Positions 26,779 through 36,247 of a stretch of DNA of 64,000 bases are shown in pieces (positions within the stretch are counted from its first letter, which is position 1; the number at the start of each line of letters is the position of its first letter). The notes beneath the pieces were generated by a model. It did not search any database, was not told the DNA's origin, and saw only the letters and a list, made by a program, of their open reading frames with translations. The translations under genes and the position numbers were made by a program. Origin of the DNA: Fervidicoccus fontis Kam940 (lineage in GTDB: Archaea > Thermoproteota > Thermoprotei_A > Sulfolobales > Fervidicoccaceae). The stretch is taken from NCBI RefSeq assembly GCF_000258425.1, contig NC_017461.1, positions 1,146,949-1,210,948 on the forward strand. Direction: 5' to 3'.

Positions 26779-27759
26779 TCAAATATTTATATGTGCATCT
26801 TTTAAATGTATATAGCAGGTACTATCGTTTATTACAGTTTTTACATATGACAAAGAATAAACAATAGCTGATGCCATTTTTAGAGAGAGAGAGCTTAAAG
26901 ATCCATTTGCAAGGAATTCCGATATATTGTTGCTAATGTTAGTAAAAAGCTTATTTGCATACTCTATTCTTTTGAGACTTTCGTTGGTAATAGCTCCAGC
27001 AACTTCCCAAATTAGAGATAGGTATAAACCGAAGATATTTTTAAAATATTCAACTTCATTTTTGCTTATATCTTCCTCTCCTATTTCTATTAGCACTAAT
27101 AACGTATCCAATAGGTTTCTTAATATATTGTAAATTGAGTAGTAAATAGTCATTTTCAGTTTAGCCTTTTTCTCTAAGATCGGATCTTCAGCACTAAGGT
27201 CACCTATATTAAAAAAATGCTTTATATTTGAAGCTCGTAATTCAAAAGCTTCTTTAACTTTTTTCAATTCATCGAAACTCTTTTCATTAAACGATGTCAA
27301 AGATTCTAGCAATTTATTAATAGCGCCTTCAAACGATATTAAACTCTCTCTTAGAATTGCATCAATATCTTCATCGGTCATTTTGCTAACTAATTTGAAT
27401 GAAATACCAAAAGGATCGACCTTTTTTATTTCGTAATCCTTATTTTCATCTTTTACTGACATGACTTCTCTTGCTATATCATCAGTTATAAGCTCGTTGC
27501 TCTTTAATATAAAATAAGGGATCCCAGCGTACATTAAACATTTTGCTTTATTTTTTATTTCTTCTATTAGCTGATTTTTCTCAAATTCTACAACTGCATA
27601 GACTTCTTCATTTTCAAAAGCAATTATTCTAAGTTCCTTCTCTCTTTCAATTATATAAACAGAATCGCCGGCTTTTATTCCAACCTTATTGACCCATGAT
27701 TTCGGAAGAGTAATAATGAGGGAGGAGCTACCAAGCCTCTGAACTTTTCTGACTTCCAA
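26779..27759 (-). CDS. AbrB-PhoU domain regulator (phosphate-type)
   Basis: A 326-residue protein with an N-terminal SpoVT/AbrB DNA-binding fold (about 1-50: VQRLGSSSLIITLPKSWVNK, GIKAGDSVYI) and two PhoU-like helical bundles from about 115 onward. Archaeal AbrB-PhoU proteins are thought to regulate phosphate uptake. No pst genes are nearby. The start is TTG. It converges with glnA, with only 2 bp between the stops. Confidence 0.82.
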   Translation of the reverse strand: MEVRKVQRLGSSSLIITLPKSWVNKVGIKAGDSVYIIEREKELRIIAFENEEVYAVVEFEKNQLIEEIKNKAKCLMYAGIPYFILKSNELITDDIAREVMSVKDENKDYEIKKVDPFGISFKLVSKMTDEDIDAILRESLISFEGAINKLLESLTSFNEKSFDELKKVKEAFELRASNIKHFFNIGDLSAEDPILEKKAKLKMTIYYSIYNILRNLLDTLLVLIEIGEEDISKNEVEYFKNIFGLYLSLIWEVAGAITNESLKRIEYANKLFTNISNNISEFLANGSLSSLSLKMASAIVYSLSYVKTVINDSTCYIHLKDAHINI

Positions 27760-27942
27760 ATTTTCGCACCAAATTTTTATTTGTTAAAATATGAATATTA
27801 ATTTTCAAATTGATCTATTTATCAGTTTTCAATTCCTATATCAATTTTCTTTTTTAGTATTAGTTTGATGTACTAAAAGTTTTTTATTTATTGTTGGAAT
27901 AAAGGTTCAAACATATTTTTAGAGTTTCATTTAATAACACTT

Positions 27943-27977
27943 GAGCTCCCATCCTTTAGGACGAGAAGGAGGTCAGT
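27943..27977 (+). repeat. Hairpin resembling an IS200/IS605 right end
   Basis: acttgagctccc, then atcctttaggac, then gagaaggaggtca: CTCC pairs with GGAG and ATCC-type bases fold back around TTTA. The same ACTTGAG lead-in occurs at 22486. The GGAGGTCA ending also recurs at 57930. There is no tnpB here, so this is at most a remnant; it may act only as a terminator in the tfb/abrB-phoU spacer. Confidence 0.4.
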
Positions 27978-28011
27978 CTAAGGAGTGAAATCATTATCAA
28001 GAGATTTCAAA

Positions 28012-28911
28012 TCATAAATTAACTTCTATATATAATTTGTCAATAATTTCTCTATATCTGTTTCTGATCGCAACATCAGTAAAATTACCTAAAGCTGATG
28101 CAATATCTTTTTGGTTCTTTTTTTCGCCAAAGATAGATGAAGCGATATATGCTGTAGCAGCTGCAAGGGCTATTGGGGACTTTCCGTGATCCATGTTAAG
28201 CTTTTCTATAGCATTCGCGAGTCTGTACATTAGGTTTTCAGACTGCATTGATAGTCCTAACTTGGAAGTTATCATTGGAATATAATCTTTTGGCTTAGTG
28301 ACTTTTGCATTAATTTTTCCTCCCTGTATTTCAACTATTTTTCTCTGTGCGTACCTTACTTTTTCTTCATCAGCCCCTACGCTGATAATTACAGAATAAA
28401 ACGTTCTCGGTACCTTCATAAGTCTACATGCCATAAACAACGAAGCTGCAACATATGCTCTTATCATCTCTCCTCTTCCAAGACCCTTTTCCACAACTTT
28501 TTTTATGTAATAGGCTGCAGTTTCTGTTACTTTTTGAGGAAGCCCCAACTTTCTAGCTTCATCATTCAAAATTTGAAGCGCCTTTACCATTCGTTTATTT
28601 TTACTCATCCTTATCGCTGTATTTTTCCTTTTCAACTCAATAAATTTCCTTCTTTTTCTGAATGGTAGCTTTTTTATGTCACTTTCGCTAGTGTAAGTAG
28701 TTAGTCCGTGATCGTGCATCCTAAATGTTAATGGTGTGCCTGCTCTTGACCTAGATCTTTCTGCTTGAGAGCTGAAATCCCTCCATTCTGGTCCAGAATC
28801 AATTATAGTACTTATCACTTCACCTGTATCAAGACAAATTAATTCTCCTCTTTCCATATCAGCTATTGTATGTTGACAGTTTATTTTATTCTCGCTACTT
28901 TCGTCTGACAT
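28012..28911 (-). CDS. tfb: Transcription initiation factor TFB with altered zinc ribbon
   Basis: TFB recruits RNA polymerase and binds TBP-DNA. The 299-residue protein has an intact B-reader/linker (GPEWRDFSSQAERSRSRAG, GTPLTFRMHDHGL is continuous with it) and two cyclin folds (about 105-195 and 200-299, with GRGEMIRAYVAASLF and SPIALAAATAYIAS). The zinc ribbon is degenerate: C12-x2-T15 and C26-x2-T29 replace the usual pairs of CxxC, so only two of four zinc ligands remain (His14 could help). It lies 12 bp downstream of gar1. Confidence 0.93.
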   Translation of the reverse strand: MSDESSENKINCQHTIADMERGELICLDTGEVISTIIDSGPEWRDFSSQAERSRSRAGTPLTFRMHDHGLTTYTSESDIKKLPFRKRRKFIELKRKNTAIRMSKNKRMVKALQILNDEARKLGLPQKVTETAAYYIKKVVEKGLGRGEMIRAYVAASLFMACRLMKVPRTFYSVIISVGADEEKVRYAQRKIVEIQGGKINAKVTKPKDYIPMITSKLGLSMQSENLMYRLANAIEKLNMDHGKSPIALAAATAYIASSIFGEKKNQKDIASALGNFTDVAIRNRYREIIDKLYIEVNL

Positions 28912-28923
28912 CTTTCTTACTCC

Positions 28924-29205
28924 CTATTTTTTCTTTCTAGAAGTGAAGGTCCGTTCATCTACTAGAAGAACTTGTCCTATGTATTTGGAAAGATCTTCCT
29001 CTTTTTTGAAAGGTTTTATAACAGCATATGGATTATTTACATTTCCTATAACATCCATAACTTTTCCAAATCCTCTAAAGTCCGGTAAAAGGACTCTATT
29101 TCCTATATTAGGAATATTTTTGCTATCTGTGATTTTTACTAGTAATAAATTATTAGTAGCAACTTTTTCAATAACTCCAAGTTTTTTCAATAGAACCTTC
29201 ACCAT
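28924..29205 (-). CDS. gar1: H/ACA RNP protein Gar1
   Basis: A 93-residue beta-barrel protein of the pseudouridylation RNP, where it binds the Cbf5 catalytic domain. Visible Gar1 features are LGVIEKVATNNLLLVK, PNIGNRVLLPDF, FGKVMDVIGNVNNPYAVIKP and KYIGQVLLVDE, with a basic tail. It is first in a gar1-tfb operon, a common archaeal order. GGTGAAGGTT near the start may serve as binding site or start region. Confidence 0.88.
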   Translation of the reverse strand: MVKVLLKKLGVIEKVATNNLLLVKITDSKNIPNIGNRVLLPDFRGFGKVMDVIGNVNNPYAVIKPFKKEEDLSKYIGQVLLVDERTFTSRKKK

Positions 29206-29347
29206 TGTAATATATTTTTAAACAGAAATTCTTATTTAAATGGCATTACTTGTATTACCGATAAAAATACTGCTTTAATTTTAAAAATAATCATGCTAAA
29301 AACAATTTTTCATATTTAAAGTATTATCGTATTACCCAAATATATTT

Positions 29348-32311
29348 TTAAAAAGAAAAAAGTATTACTGGCTTCATAGGTATTGGTCTTTTCCCCCTCG
29401 TCACTAATCCTTCCTCATATTCGGAAAATTTTACTTTTAATGAAAGTTTGTTTTGTAATAAAGGAATAATGCTAAGCATCAATTCCCGCTCGTTGATATC
29501 TTCGCTCTTCAAAATGAAATCTGAAATGTCTTCAGGAATCGATTGATAAAATTCATTAAATTGCTCTGCAACCTGGTAAGGATTAGCATATCCGCCTATT
29601 TCTTTGGAAATAGCAGATGTAAGTTCTTTTACAGAATGCCCCTCTTTTAGTATTAATAGTGCATTCTTAAACAATTTCCACAGCTTTTCGTTTGAAATTA
29701 TAATGTGTATTTCATTCGGAGTCTTTTTTAAAGCCTTCTTTATTCCCTCAATATCACTTATTATCCTTTCCATGTATATAATTGCAAGTTCTTCAAACGA
29801 ATATGACGAAATTTCATTGTAGTCAGGCCATTTATTATTGAAAACGCTCTTTTCTATAGGGTCTTTAGTTACTAGATGCCAGAGATCTTCTGCAAATGAA
29901 GGAACAAAAGGACTCATCATTATGATCCACTCGTGAATGATCTCATTTAGTATTTTCGAATTGGGATTCTGCTTTATTGAAATATATTCTTCAATGCTTT
30001 GCTCTGTTTCAAAAAATATTTGGACCACAGCGTCTCTGAGAACATATCCTTCTAAATCATCGGTAACCCTTTTTACGATCCGTTTGAATTTGCTTATGAA
30101 CCATTTGTCGATAATGTCTAGCTCCGCAGCACTTCCTTCTTGAGGAGTTTTTAAATATTTATCAGAAATTTCTGCAATTAAGCTATAAATTCTAGCAAGC
30201 TTATCCTGAACAACTCTAACTAACTCTTTGCTATAATTCGCATCATTACCTATTTCTGCGGAATACAAGAGCGAAACTCTTAGTGTGTTTGGACCTACAT
30301 CTCTTATTGCCTTAAACATAGGAATAAAGTTTCCCAGGCTTTTACTCATTTTTACTCCTTCAACCATGATATGCCCGTTAACTACTATTCTCTTAGGCCA
30401 TAAATTTTCTGGAAATATAGCAATGTGGTTGAAAAGCATAAATGAGAGGTGATTGGGTACGAGATCCTTTCCACTATGTCTGTTGTCAAGTGGGTACCAA
30501 TATAGAAACTCATTTCTGATGCTCTTTAATACTTCTGTATCAATTTTTAATTTTTCAGATATCTCTTTTTCGTCACCATAGCCTAAAAAAACGTAATCCC
30601 AGAACTCTTCAGTCAGCTTTTCAGAGGTTATCTTATAATCTCTAATCTTTTTGATAACTGTATAAAAAGCCATATAAATTGTTGAATCACTGAGGCTTTC
30701 TATTATCCAGTTTTTGTCCCATGGAAGGGAAGTTCCTAAACCTCTACTTCTAGCACAAGCTCTTTTTTTCAGCCATTCTATTGTATTAAAGAACCACTCT
30801 TTATACTCTTCCGGTACAATTTCAATTCTATTTTCTAGCGCCTTTCTAACTTTATCTTTCCACTTTTGATTTTCATAGTCTATGAACCACTGATTCTCCA
30901 AAAGCTTTACAACGATCTCTGTTCCGCATCTGCAATATACAGGCTTGTTTGCAATTTCATAAAACATATCGCCGATTTTGTTCGATAGTAAAAACGATAT
31001 CACATTCTTTTTAACATCTTTAACGTTTTTCCCTCTAATTCCCTCTATGAGCTCAATAACTTTCCTATCTGCAACATCTACGGCTATCGTTTTTATGAGG
31101 TCTTCTCTAATTACACCGTTAGAAAACTCTTCTAAGTAAAGTTCTTTTGTAGCCTTGTCTAAATTCTCCTTCTCTTTAACAGATTTTATTTTGTACTTCT
31201 GAACTACGTCTTCTGCAGGATTGGGAGAATATCCTTTAAGGTAAATTACAGGTACCGGTTTTAATTTTTCTTCATCTAGACCAAATTTCTTCACTTCGTT
31301 GCTAGATATAATTTCTTTTAATGCTACATAATCATATGGGGCATGAGAAGGTACACTCATTACTACTCCAGTGCCTGTAGAAGGATCAACAAAGCTTGAA
31401 GGGAGTATGCTAACAACTTTTCCAGTTATGGGATTTCTGACTTTTTTCCCTAAGACGTTTACTCCTTTTCCTGCATCTTTAATCAGTTGCACATTCTTTT
31501 TCTGAAAGGTGATTTTGTAGAATGCCTGTTTTGAAAGGAAGTACTTTTTTCCGTCAATATTTGCAATCACGTATTCTGCATCTTCATTAACCCATAGATT
31601 CGTAACGCCAAATATCGTTTCAGGTCTTAATGTCGCAGTGGGGTAGATCGTACCATCTTCTCCTTCAAACAGTATTAAAGTATACTCTTGAATCTCGGGC
31701 TCCACATCTCCCTTTGTATCATGCATCCCTACAGGCATTTGGTGATACGGACACCATCCAACTGGATGCGTGCCTTGAACTATATACCCTCTCTCTTTTA
31801 GCTTTAAAAACTGCCATGTAATGAAAGAGCTATATTCCGGATCTATTGTTGTAAATTCTCTCCTCCAGTCAATAGAAAGCATATAATCTTTCATGTCTTT
31901 TTTAGCCCTTTCTTTGAAGTAATTTGCCATGCCAAGAGGAGTCTTTAATTTTTCAAGATCTTCCTCAGAAACTTCATAAAGTTCTCTAAATTCTTTTATT
32001 AAATGCTCTTCACCCCTTGCTATTGCTTCTGAAGAGCTGAGGATAGGAGTACCGGTAAAATGAAATGCCATTGGAAATAGAACATTGTATCCCTGAAGCC
32101 TTTTATATCTTGCAATGACATCTGGTATTAAATACGTTCTTGCATGCCCTAAATGAAGAGGTCCGTTAGGATAGGGATATGCCGCCGTTAGGTAAAACTT
32201 TTTTCTGGAAGGTTCGGGATCAGCTTCATTTATTTTTATCTTTTCCCATACTTCATTCCATTTTTTTGATATGCTTTTATCGAATTCGGTAAAGTTGGCA
32301 AATTTTTCCAA
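29348..32311 (-). CDS. leuS: Leucyl-tRNA synthetase
   Basis: A 987-residue class I synthetase. The HIGH motif is HLGHARTY at about 53-60, preceded by AAYPYPNGPL, and KMSKS lies in EGVKMSKSLGNF at about 655. The CP1 editing domain contains TLRPETIFGVTNLWVN and GTGVVMSVPSHAPYDY, the Thr-rich and Asp-containing editing sites. The zinc-like CRCGTE knuckle near 470 is typical of archaeal LeuRS, as is the C-terminal domain ending in KRPIPMKPVIL. It is a single-gene unit with its own spacer. Confidence 0.97.
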   Translation of the reverse strand: MEKFANFTEFDKSISKKWNEVWEKIKINEADPEPSRKKFYLTAAYPYPNGPLHLGHARTYLIPDVIARYKRLQGYNVLFPMAFHFTGTPILSSSEAIARGEEHLIKEFRELYEVSEEDLEKLKTPLGMANYFKERAKKDMKDYMLSIDWRREFTTIDPEYSSFITWQFLKLKERGYIVQGTHPVGWCPYHQMPVGMHDTKGDVEPEIQEYTLILFEGEDGTIYPTATLRPETIFGVTNLWVNEDAEYVIANIDGKKYFLSKQAFYKITFQKKNVQLIKDAGKGVNVLGKKVRNPITGKVVSILPSSFVDPSTGTGVVMSVPSHAPYDYVALKEIISSNEVKKFGLDEEKLKPVPVIYLKGYSPNPAEDVVQKYKIKSVKEKENLDKATKELYLEEFSNGVIREDLIKTIAVDVADRKVIELIEGIRGKNVKDVKKNVISFLLSNKIGDMFYEIANKPVYCRCGTEIVVKLLENQWFIDYENQKWKDKVRKALENRIEIVPEEYKEWFFNTIEWLKKRACARSRGLGTSLPWDKNWIIESLSDSTIYMAFYTVIKKIRDYKITSEKLTEEFWDYVFLGYGDEKEISEKLKIDTEVLKSIRNEFLYWYPLDNRHSGKDLVPNHLSFMLFNHIAIFPENLWPKRIVVNGHIMVEGVKMSKSLGNFIPMFKAIRDVGPNTLRVSLLYSAEIGNDANYSKELVRVVQDKLARIYSLIAEISDKYLKTPQEGSAAELDIIDKWFISKFKRIVKRVTDDLEGYVLRDAVVQIFFETEQSIEEYISIKQNPNSKILNEIIHEWIIMMSPFVPSFAEDLWHLVTKDPIEKSVFNNKWPDYNEISSYSFEELAIIYMERIISDIEGIKKALKKTPNEIHIIISNEKLWKLFKNALLILKEGHSVKELTSAISKEIGGYANPYQVAEQFNEFYQSIPEDISDFILKSEDINERELMLSIIPLLQNKLSLKVKFSEYEEGLVTRGKRPIPMKPVILFSF

Positions 32312-32497
32312 ATTTCTACACCTTTACGTTAAATTCAAAAAGCCTCAATTATAAAATGTTTGCAAAAACTAATTTTTAAACTTAAATTTTTTATTGCAAA
32401 AATCTAATTATTTAGAGTTTGTTCTCTATTTAATTATAAGTTAAAATAGGTATAATGCTAAGAGAAATTTATAGATCGGAGGGAGGCAATAGGTACG

Positions 32498-33730
32498 ATA
32501 AAGGTTGAGGGAACTTATTTATATATAGGAAAAATTACGGCAAAGCAACTAGCGGATCAGTATGGAACCCCGATTTATGTATATGATAAAGAAGTGCTTC
32601 TTAACAATTATGAAAGGCTCAAGAAATCAATTAAGTACAGAGATTTAGAAGTTCTTTATTCATGTAAAGCCAATAATAATATTGATATTCTGAAAGTGTT
32701 AAAGGAGGAAGGTAGCGGATTAGATGTTGTATCGCCGTTTGAAGCGCTTTTAGGTGTAAAGCTAGGTTTTCAGAAAGATAAAATTTTGTTCACCGGCAAC
32801 AATGTTTCTAATGAGGAAATGAAGTTTCTAAAAGAGCTAGGTATATTGATTAATATAGATTCCATTTCTCAATTGAAGAGATATGGTATTATGTTTCCAG
32901 GCACTGATATATCTATTAGAATAAATCCTGGCATAGGATACGGACATCACGAATATGCGAAAACTGGCGGATTAACTAAATTTGGAATATATCTGAATGA
33001 AATAGAAGCAGCGAAAGAATATGTAATGAAATACAATTTAAGAATAAGAGGCATTCATATTCATATAGGTTCTGGCATCTTGCAGACAGATCCTTATATT
33101 TCAGCACTGAACATTTTATTAAAAATAGCGAACGAATTTAAGGATTTAGAATTTATAGATTTAGGCGGAGGATTAGGAATACCATACAGACCTGGAGAAG
33201 AAAAATTTGATCTTGGAGATTTCGGTGAAAAAGTGTCTTCCATCCTTGAAGATTTTTCTAGAAAGCACGGTCATGTAAAGCTTCGAATTGAGCCTGGAAG
33301 GTATATAGTTGGAAGTTGCGGGGTTCTCTTAGTGAGGGTAGTTAGCATTAAAGATGTTTCTTTAAATGGAAAAAGAAAAATATTCATTGGCGTAGATTCA
33401 GGAATGAACCATCTGATAAGACCTTCACTTTACGGTTCATATCATGAAATTATCGATGTTACAAAAGCTTCAGACGAAAAGGAGATTGTTGCAGATATAG
33501 TTGGGAATATATGCGAAACTGGCGACTTTTTAGCTTTGGACAGACCAATGCCGAAAGTCGAAGAAGGAGATGTTTTGGCTGTGATGGACGCTGGTGCTTA
33601 TGGCTATTCTATGAGCTCAAATTATAATCTAAGACCCAGACCTGCTGAAATTTTTGTTGACGGAAGTACTGCTAAAGTATCAAGAAGAAGAGAAACATTT
33701 GAAGATTTGTTAAGCACCTTCGCAGTTTAA
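32498..33730 (+). CDS. lysA: Diaminopimelate decarboxylase, start codon not canonical
   Basis: A PLP enzyme giving lysine from meso-DAP. PLP Lys lies in YSCKANNN; GGGLGIPYRPGE, RIEPGRYIVG and the C-terminal GAYGYSMSSNYNLRPRP are family blocks. The first ATG/GTG/TTG in frame is GTG at 32594, but about 30 conserved residues precede it (KITAKQLADQYGTPIYVYD). The frame opens after a stop at 32459 with no usual start. GGAGGGAGG (32479-32487) precedes in-frame ATA 32489, ACG 32495 and ATA 32498; 32498 gives normal length. A related arginine or ornithine decarboxylase is less likely. Confidence 0.85.
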   Translation: MKVEGTYLYIGKITAKQLADQYGTPIYVYDKEVLLNNYERLKKSIKYRDLEVLYSCKANNNIDILKVLKEEGSGLDVVSPFEALLGVKLGFQKDKILFTGNNVSNEEMKFLKELGILINIDSISQLKRYGIMFPGTDISIRINPGIGYGHHEYAKTGGLTKFGIYLNEIEAAKEYVMKYNLRIRGIHIHIGSGILQTDPYISALNILLKIANEFKDLEFIDLGGGLGIPYRPGEEKFDLGDFGEKVSSILEDFSRKHGHVKLRIEPGRYIVGSCGVLLVRVVSIKDVSLNGKRKIFIGVDSGMNHLIRPSLYGSYHEIIDVTKASDEKEIVADIVGNICETGDFLALDRPMPKVEEGDVLAVMDAGAYGYSMSSNYNLRPRPAEIFVDGSTAKVSRRRETFEDLLSTFAV

Positions 33731-33781
33731 TTTTTCTAATGGTTTTATGAGGAAGAATCTTAGGATTCCACATTGTATACA

Positions 33782-34225
33782 TTATTTAAATATATCTAAC
33801 ATGTTAGGATTTAGATAGCTAATGAGATCGCTAGTTTTTACCTTATATAGCTTATTCTTGCTTCCTCCGCCACAAAGTATATACTCTTCTTCTAAAATCT
33901 TCGGGTCTAGAAAAATTTTCAGTTTTTTAATTTGTCTGTCTATAGGACTCACAGCACCCGGTTCAGTGCCGAGAATTCTTTTCACATCTTCTGGAGAAGC
34001 AAGCTGAGGCTTTGTACCAAGAATATCATTAGCCTTTATATAGTCTACTTTTCTATCACCTCTAACTATGAAAACAACATATTCATTATTGAGCTTGAAA
34101 AGTAACGTTTTTGCTATCTTTTCTCTCGGTTCACCGCTCAACAAAGACGCCTTTTCAACAGTCTCAACAGTTCCTGAGAACTCTAAAACTTCTACTTTTA
34201 AGTTATCAATTACTTCATAGTTCAT
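33782..34225 (-). CDS. YbaK/ProX-type aminoacyl-tRNA deacylase
   Basis: A 147-residue editing-domain protein expected to hydrolyse mischarged tRNA (Cys- or Ala-tRNA(Pro) in studied relatives). Markers are KIAKTLLFK, the Lys-containing VFIVRGDRKVD, GTEPGAVSPI, and the C-terminal CGGGSKNKLYKV. It is a free-standing domain. It converges with lysA; a GAATC/GGATTC-type hairpin near 33752-33766 lies between them and could terminate both. Confidence 0.88.
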   Translation of the reverse strand: MNYEVIDNLKVEVLEFSGTVETVEKASLLSGEPREKIAKTLLFKLNNEYVVFIVRGDRKVDYIKANDILGTKPQLASPEDVKRILGTEPGAVSPIDRQIKKLKIFLDPKILEEEYILCGGGSKNKLYKVKTSDLISYLNPNMLDIFK

Positions 34226-34254
34226 TGCTAGTATCCTATTAATAATTATTGTAC

Positions 34255-34782
34255 TTATATTTTTATTAAGTTATCTATGTCTATTATTCTATGTGCAGAA
34301 TATTCCTTTTTAAATATCTCCCTGTTCCAACCTTTTTTCTTAGCTTCCCGATCGTACTTAATGATCAGTTCAAAGACTTTCATCGCATGAGGATATTCAG
34401 CTGGAAATGATGACTTCGGATCGCTGGTTTCTAAATCATTAATATGATTTTTAACGACTTCGCAATCAGCACTCACTCGCAAAGTGAAATCATCCAATCC
34501 TATTATCAATGGAAACATCTTACAAGAAAGAGGCTTTGAATTATGTATTGTACATCTGCCTTCTCTATTTAAAAAAAGGCATCTTCCTTCAATTTTCCAT
34601 CTGTACATTAAAACCCCAATTTCCTCATTGTTAATTTTATAAATGATGTAAGGCTCAAACATGCTAGATTTGTTAAGTCTTTCTAACCTCCTTTTCTCCC
34701 ACGGAAAGACCAGAGGAGATTCCTCCTCGCTTTTAAATGTGCAGCAAACAGCTCCGCATAATAAACAATTAAATTTAAACAT
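34255..34782 (-). CDS. YkgJ-family cysteine-cluster protein
   Basis: A protein of about 175 residues with the Fe/Zn cluster pattern of YkgJ-like proteins: CLLCGAVCC near the N-terminus, then CLFLNREGRCTIHNSKPLSC in the middle and MFPLII after it. The biochemical role of the family is unsettled. I prefer the ATG at 34782, preceded by AGAGGAAATAAT, to the upstream frame start at 34809. It lies 29 bp upstream of the YbaK gene on the same strand, so they may be cotranscribed. Confidence 0.82.
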   Translation of the reverse strand: MFKFNCLLCGAVCCTFKSEEESPLVFPWEKRRLERLNKSSMFEPYIIYKINNEEIGVLMYRWKIEGRCLFLNREGRCTIHNSKPLSCKMFPLIIGLDDFTLRVSADCEVVKNHINDLETSDPKSSFPAEYPHAMKVFELIIKYDREAKKKGWNREIFKKEYSAHRIIDIDNLIKI

Positions 34783-34963
34783 ATTATTTCCTCTTTTTAA
34801 AATAATCAATAAAATTTATTTAAAAAATTTAAAATATTGATAATAGCTTAAGAATAGGATAAGGGATTTTTAATTCCCTAAAATTTAAACTTAAGATATT
34901 TGCAGTATATAATAATTCGTATCTATTATGGATACTTCATAAAAATAAAGGTGAGTCGTAAAA

Positions 34964-36067
34964 ATGGAAGTTAAGATTCCGATTTCAAAGCCTATAATAG
35001 AACAGGATGAAATTGATGCAGTTATAGAAGTTTTAAAAAGCGGCATGCTCACGAGAGGTAAGAATACTGAACTTTTTGAAAAGGAATTTGCATCGTATAT
35101 TGGAACGAAATACGCAGTTACTGTGACCAATGGTACTGTCGCATTGGAAGCAGCTTTAAAAGCTCTTGGCGTCGGAGAAGGGGATGAGGTCATAGTTCCC
35201 GATTTTACTTTTATTGCGACTGCTAACGCTGTAGTTAATGTTGGTGGTAGGCCAGTTTTTGCGGACATAGATGAAAGAACTTACTGTATAGATCCCGAAT
35301 CTGTCAACGAAAAGATAACTAACAGGACAAGGGCAATTATTCCAGTCCACTTATTTGGTCACATGGCTGATATGAATTCAATAAACGAGATAGCTATTGA
35401 TAACAAGTTGGTCGTGCTGGAAGATAGTGCGCAAGCTCATGGTGCTGAAATGAATGGAGTAAAAGCAGGAAGCATAGGGCATGCATCCGCATTTAGCTTC
35501 TATGCAACAAAGAACATGATGACCGGAGAGGGCGGAATGGTAACTACAAATTTAGATGCAGTCTATGAATTTTTAGTAAAATGGAAAAAACATGGAGAAG
35601 CTAAGAGATACTTGAGCGATACTTTAGGAACAAATCTTTCAATGACCGAGATGCAGGCAGCTATCGGTAGAGTTCAACTTAAAAAGCTAGATAGATTTAA
35701 TGAGATAAGAAGGCAGAATGCCGCATACTTCACAAAAGAACTTTCAAAGGTTAAGGAAATAAAAACGCCTGTGGAGTTACCTGGATATAAACATGTCTAT
35801 CATCAATATGTAATTAGAGTTCCAGCTGAGGATAGAGACAAGCTAATAGAACACTTAAATAAACTAGGCATAGGAACCGCAATCCACTATCCTTATCCGC
35901 TTCACATACAACCAATCTATAAAGCAATGGGATATCCGGAAAAACAAAATCCGGTATCGCTTGAAGTATCAAAAGAAGTTCTCAGCATCCCAGTCCATCC
36001 GCTTCTAAGCAAGAGCGATCTCGAGTATATTGTAAAAGGAATACTGAGCTATTTCAACCAAGCTTAA
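34964..36067 (+). CDS. DegT/DnrJ/EryC1-family PLP aminotransferase
   Basis: A 367-residue sugar-type aminotransferase. The start IPISKPIIEQDEIDAVIEVL and KSGMLTRGKNTELFEKEFA are standard, DSAQAHGAE carries the PLP-contact Asp, and the Schiff-base Lys lies in FSFYATKNMMTGEGG. Such enzymes usually aminate nucleotide-linked ketosugars for surface glycans. No other glycan genes are adjacent, so the substrate is open. AAGGTGAGT precedes the ATG. Confidence 0.9.
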   Translation: MEVKIPISKPIIEQDEIDAVIEVLKSGMLTRGKNTELFEKEFASYIGTKYAVTVTNGTVALEAALKALGVGEGDEVIVPDFTFIATANAVVNVGGRPVFADIDERTYCIDPESVNEKITNRTRAIIPVHLFGHMADMNSINEIAIDNKLVVLEDSAQAHGAEMNGVKAGSIGHASAFSFYATKNMMTGEGGMVTTNLDAVYEFLVKWKKHGEAKRYLSDTLGTNLSMTEMQAAIGRVQLKKLDRFNEIRRQNAAYFTKELSKVKEIKTPVELPGYKHVYHQYVIRVPAEDRDKLIEHLNKLGIGTAIHYPYPLHIQPIYKAMGYPEKQNPVSLEVSKEVLSIPVHPLLSKSDLEYIVKGILSYFNQA

Positions 36068-36247
36068 TTTTTATTCAATTACTTAATAATGAAAATACTT
36101 TCAAAACATTTTATCATATCTTTTTCTAATTAGAATTAAAGACCAAAGCGATGATCTCTTACAATAAAATTCTTATATATAAGAAGGATAAATGTTAGCA
36201 TACAATATAAAATTATTTTCAAATATTTTAGGAGGAAGGAGCAATTA

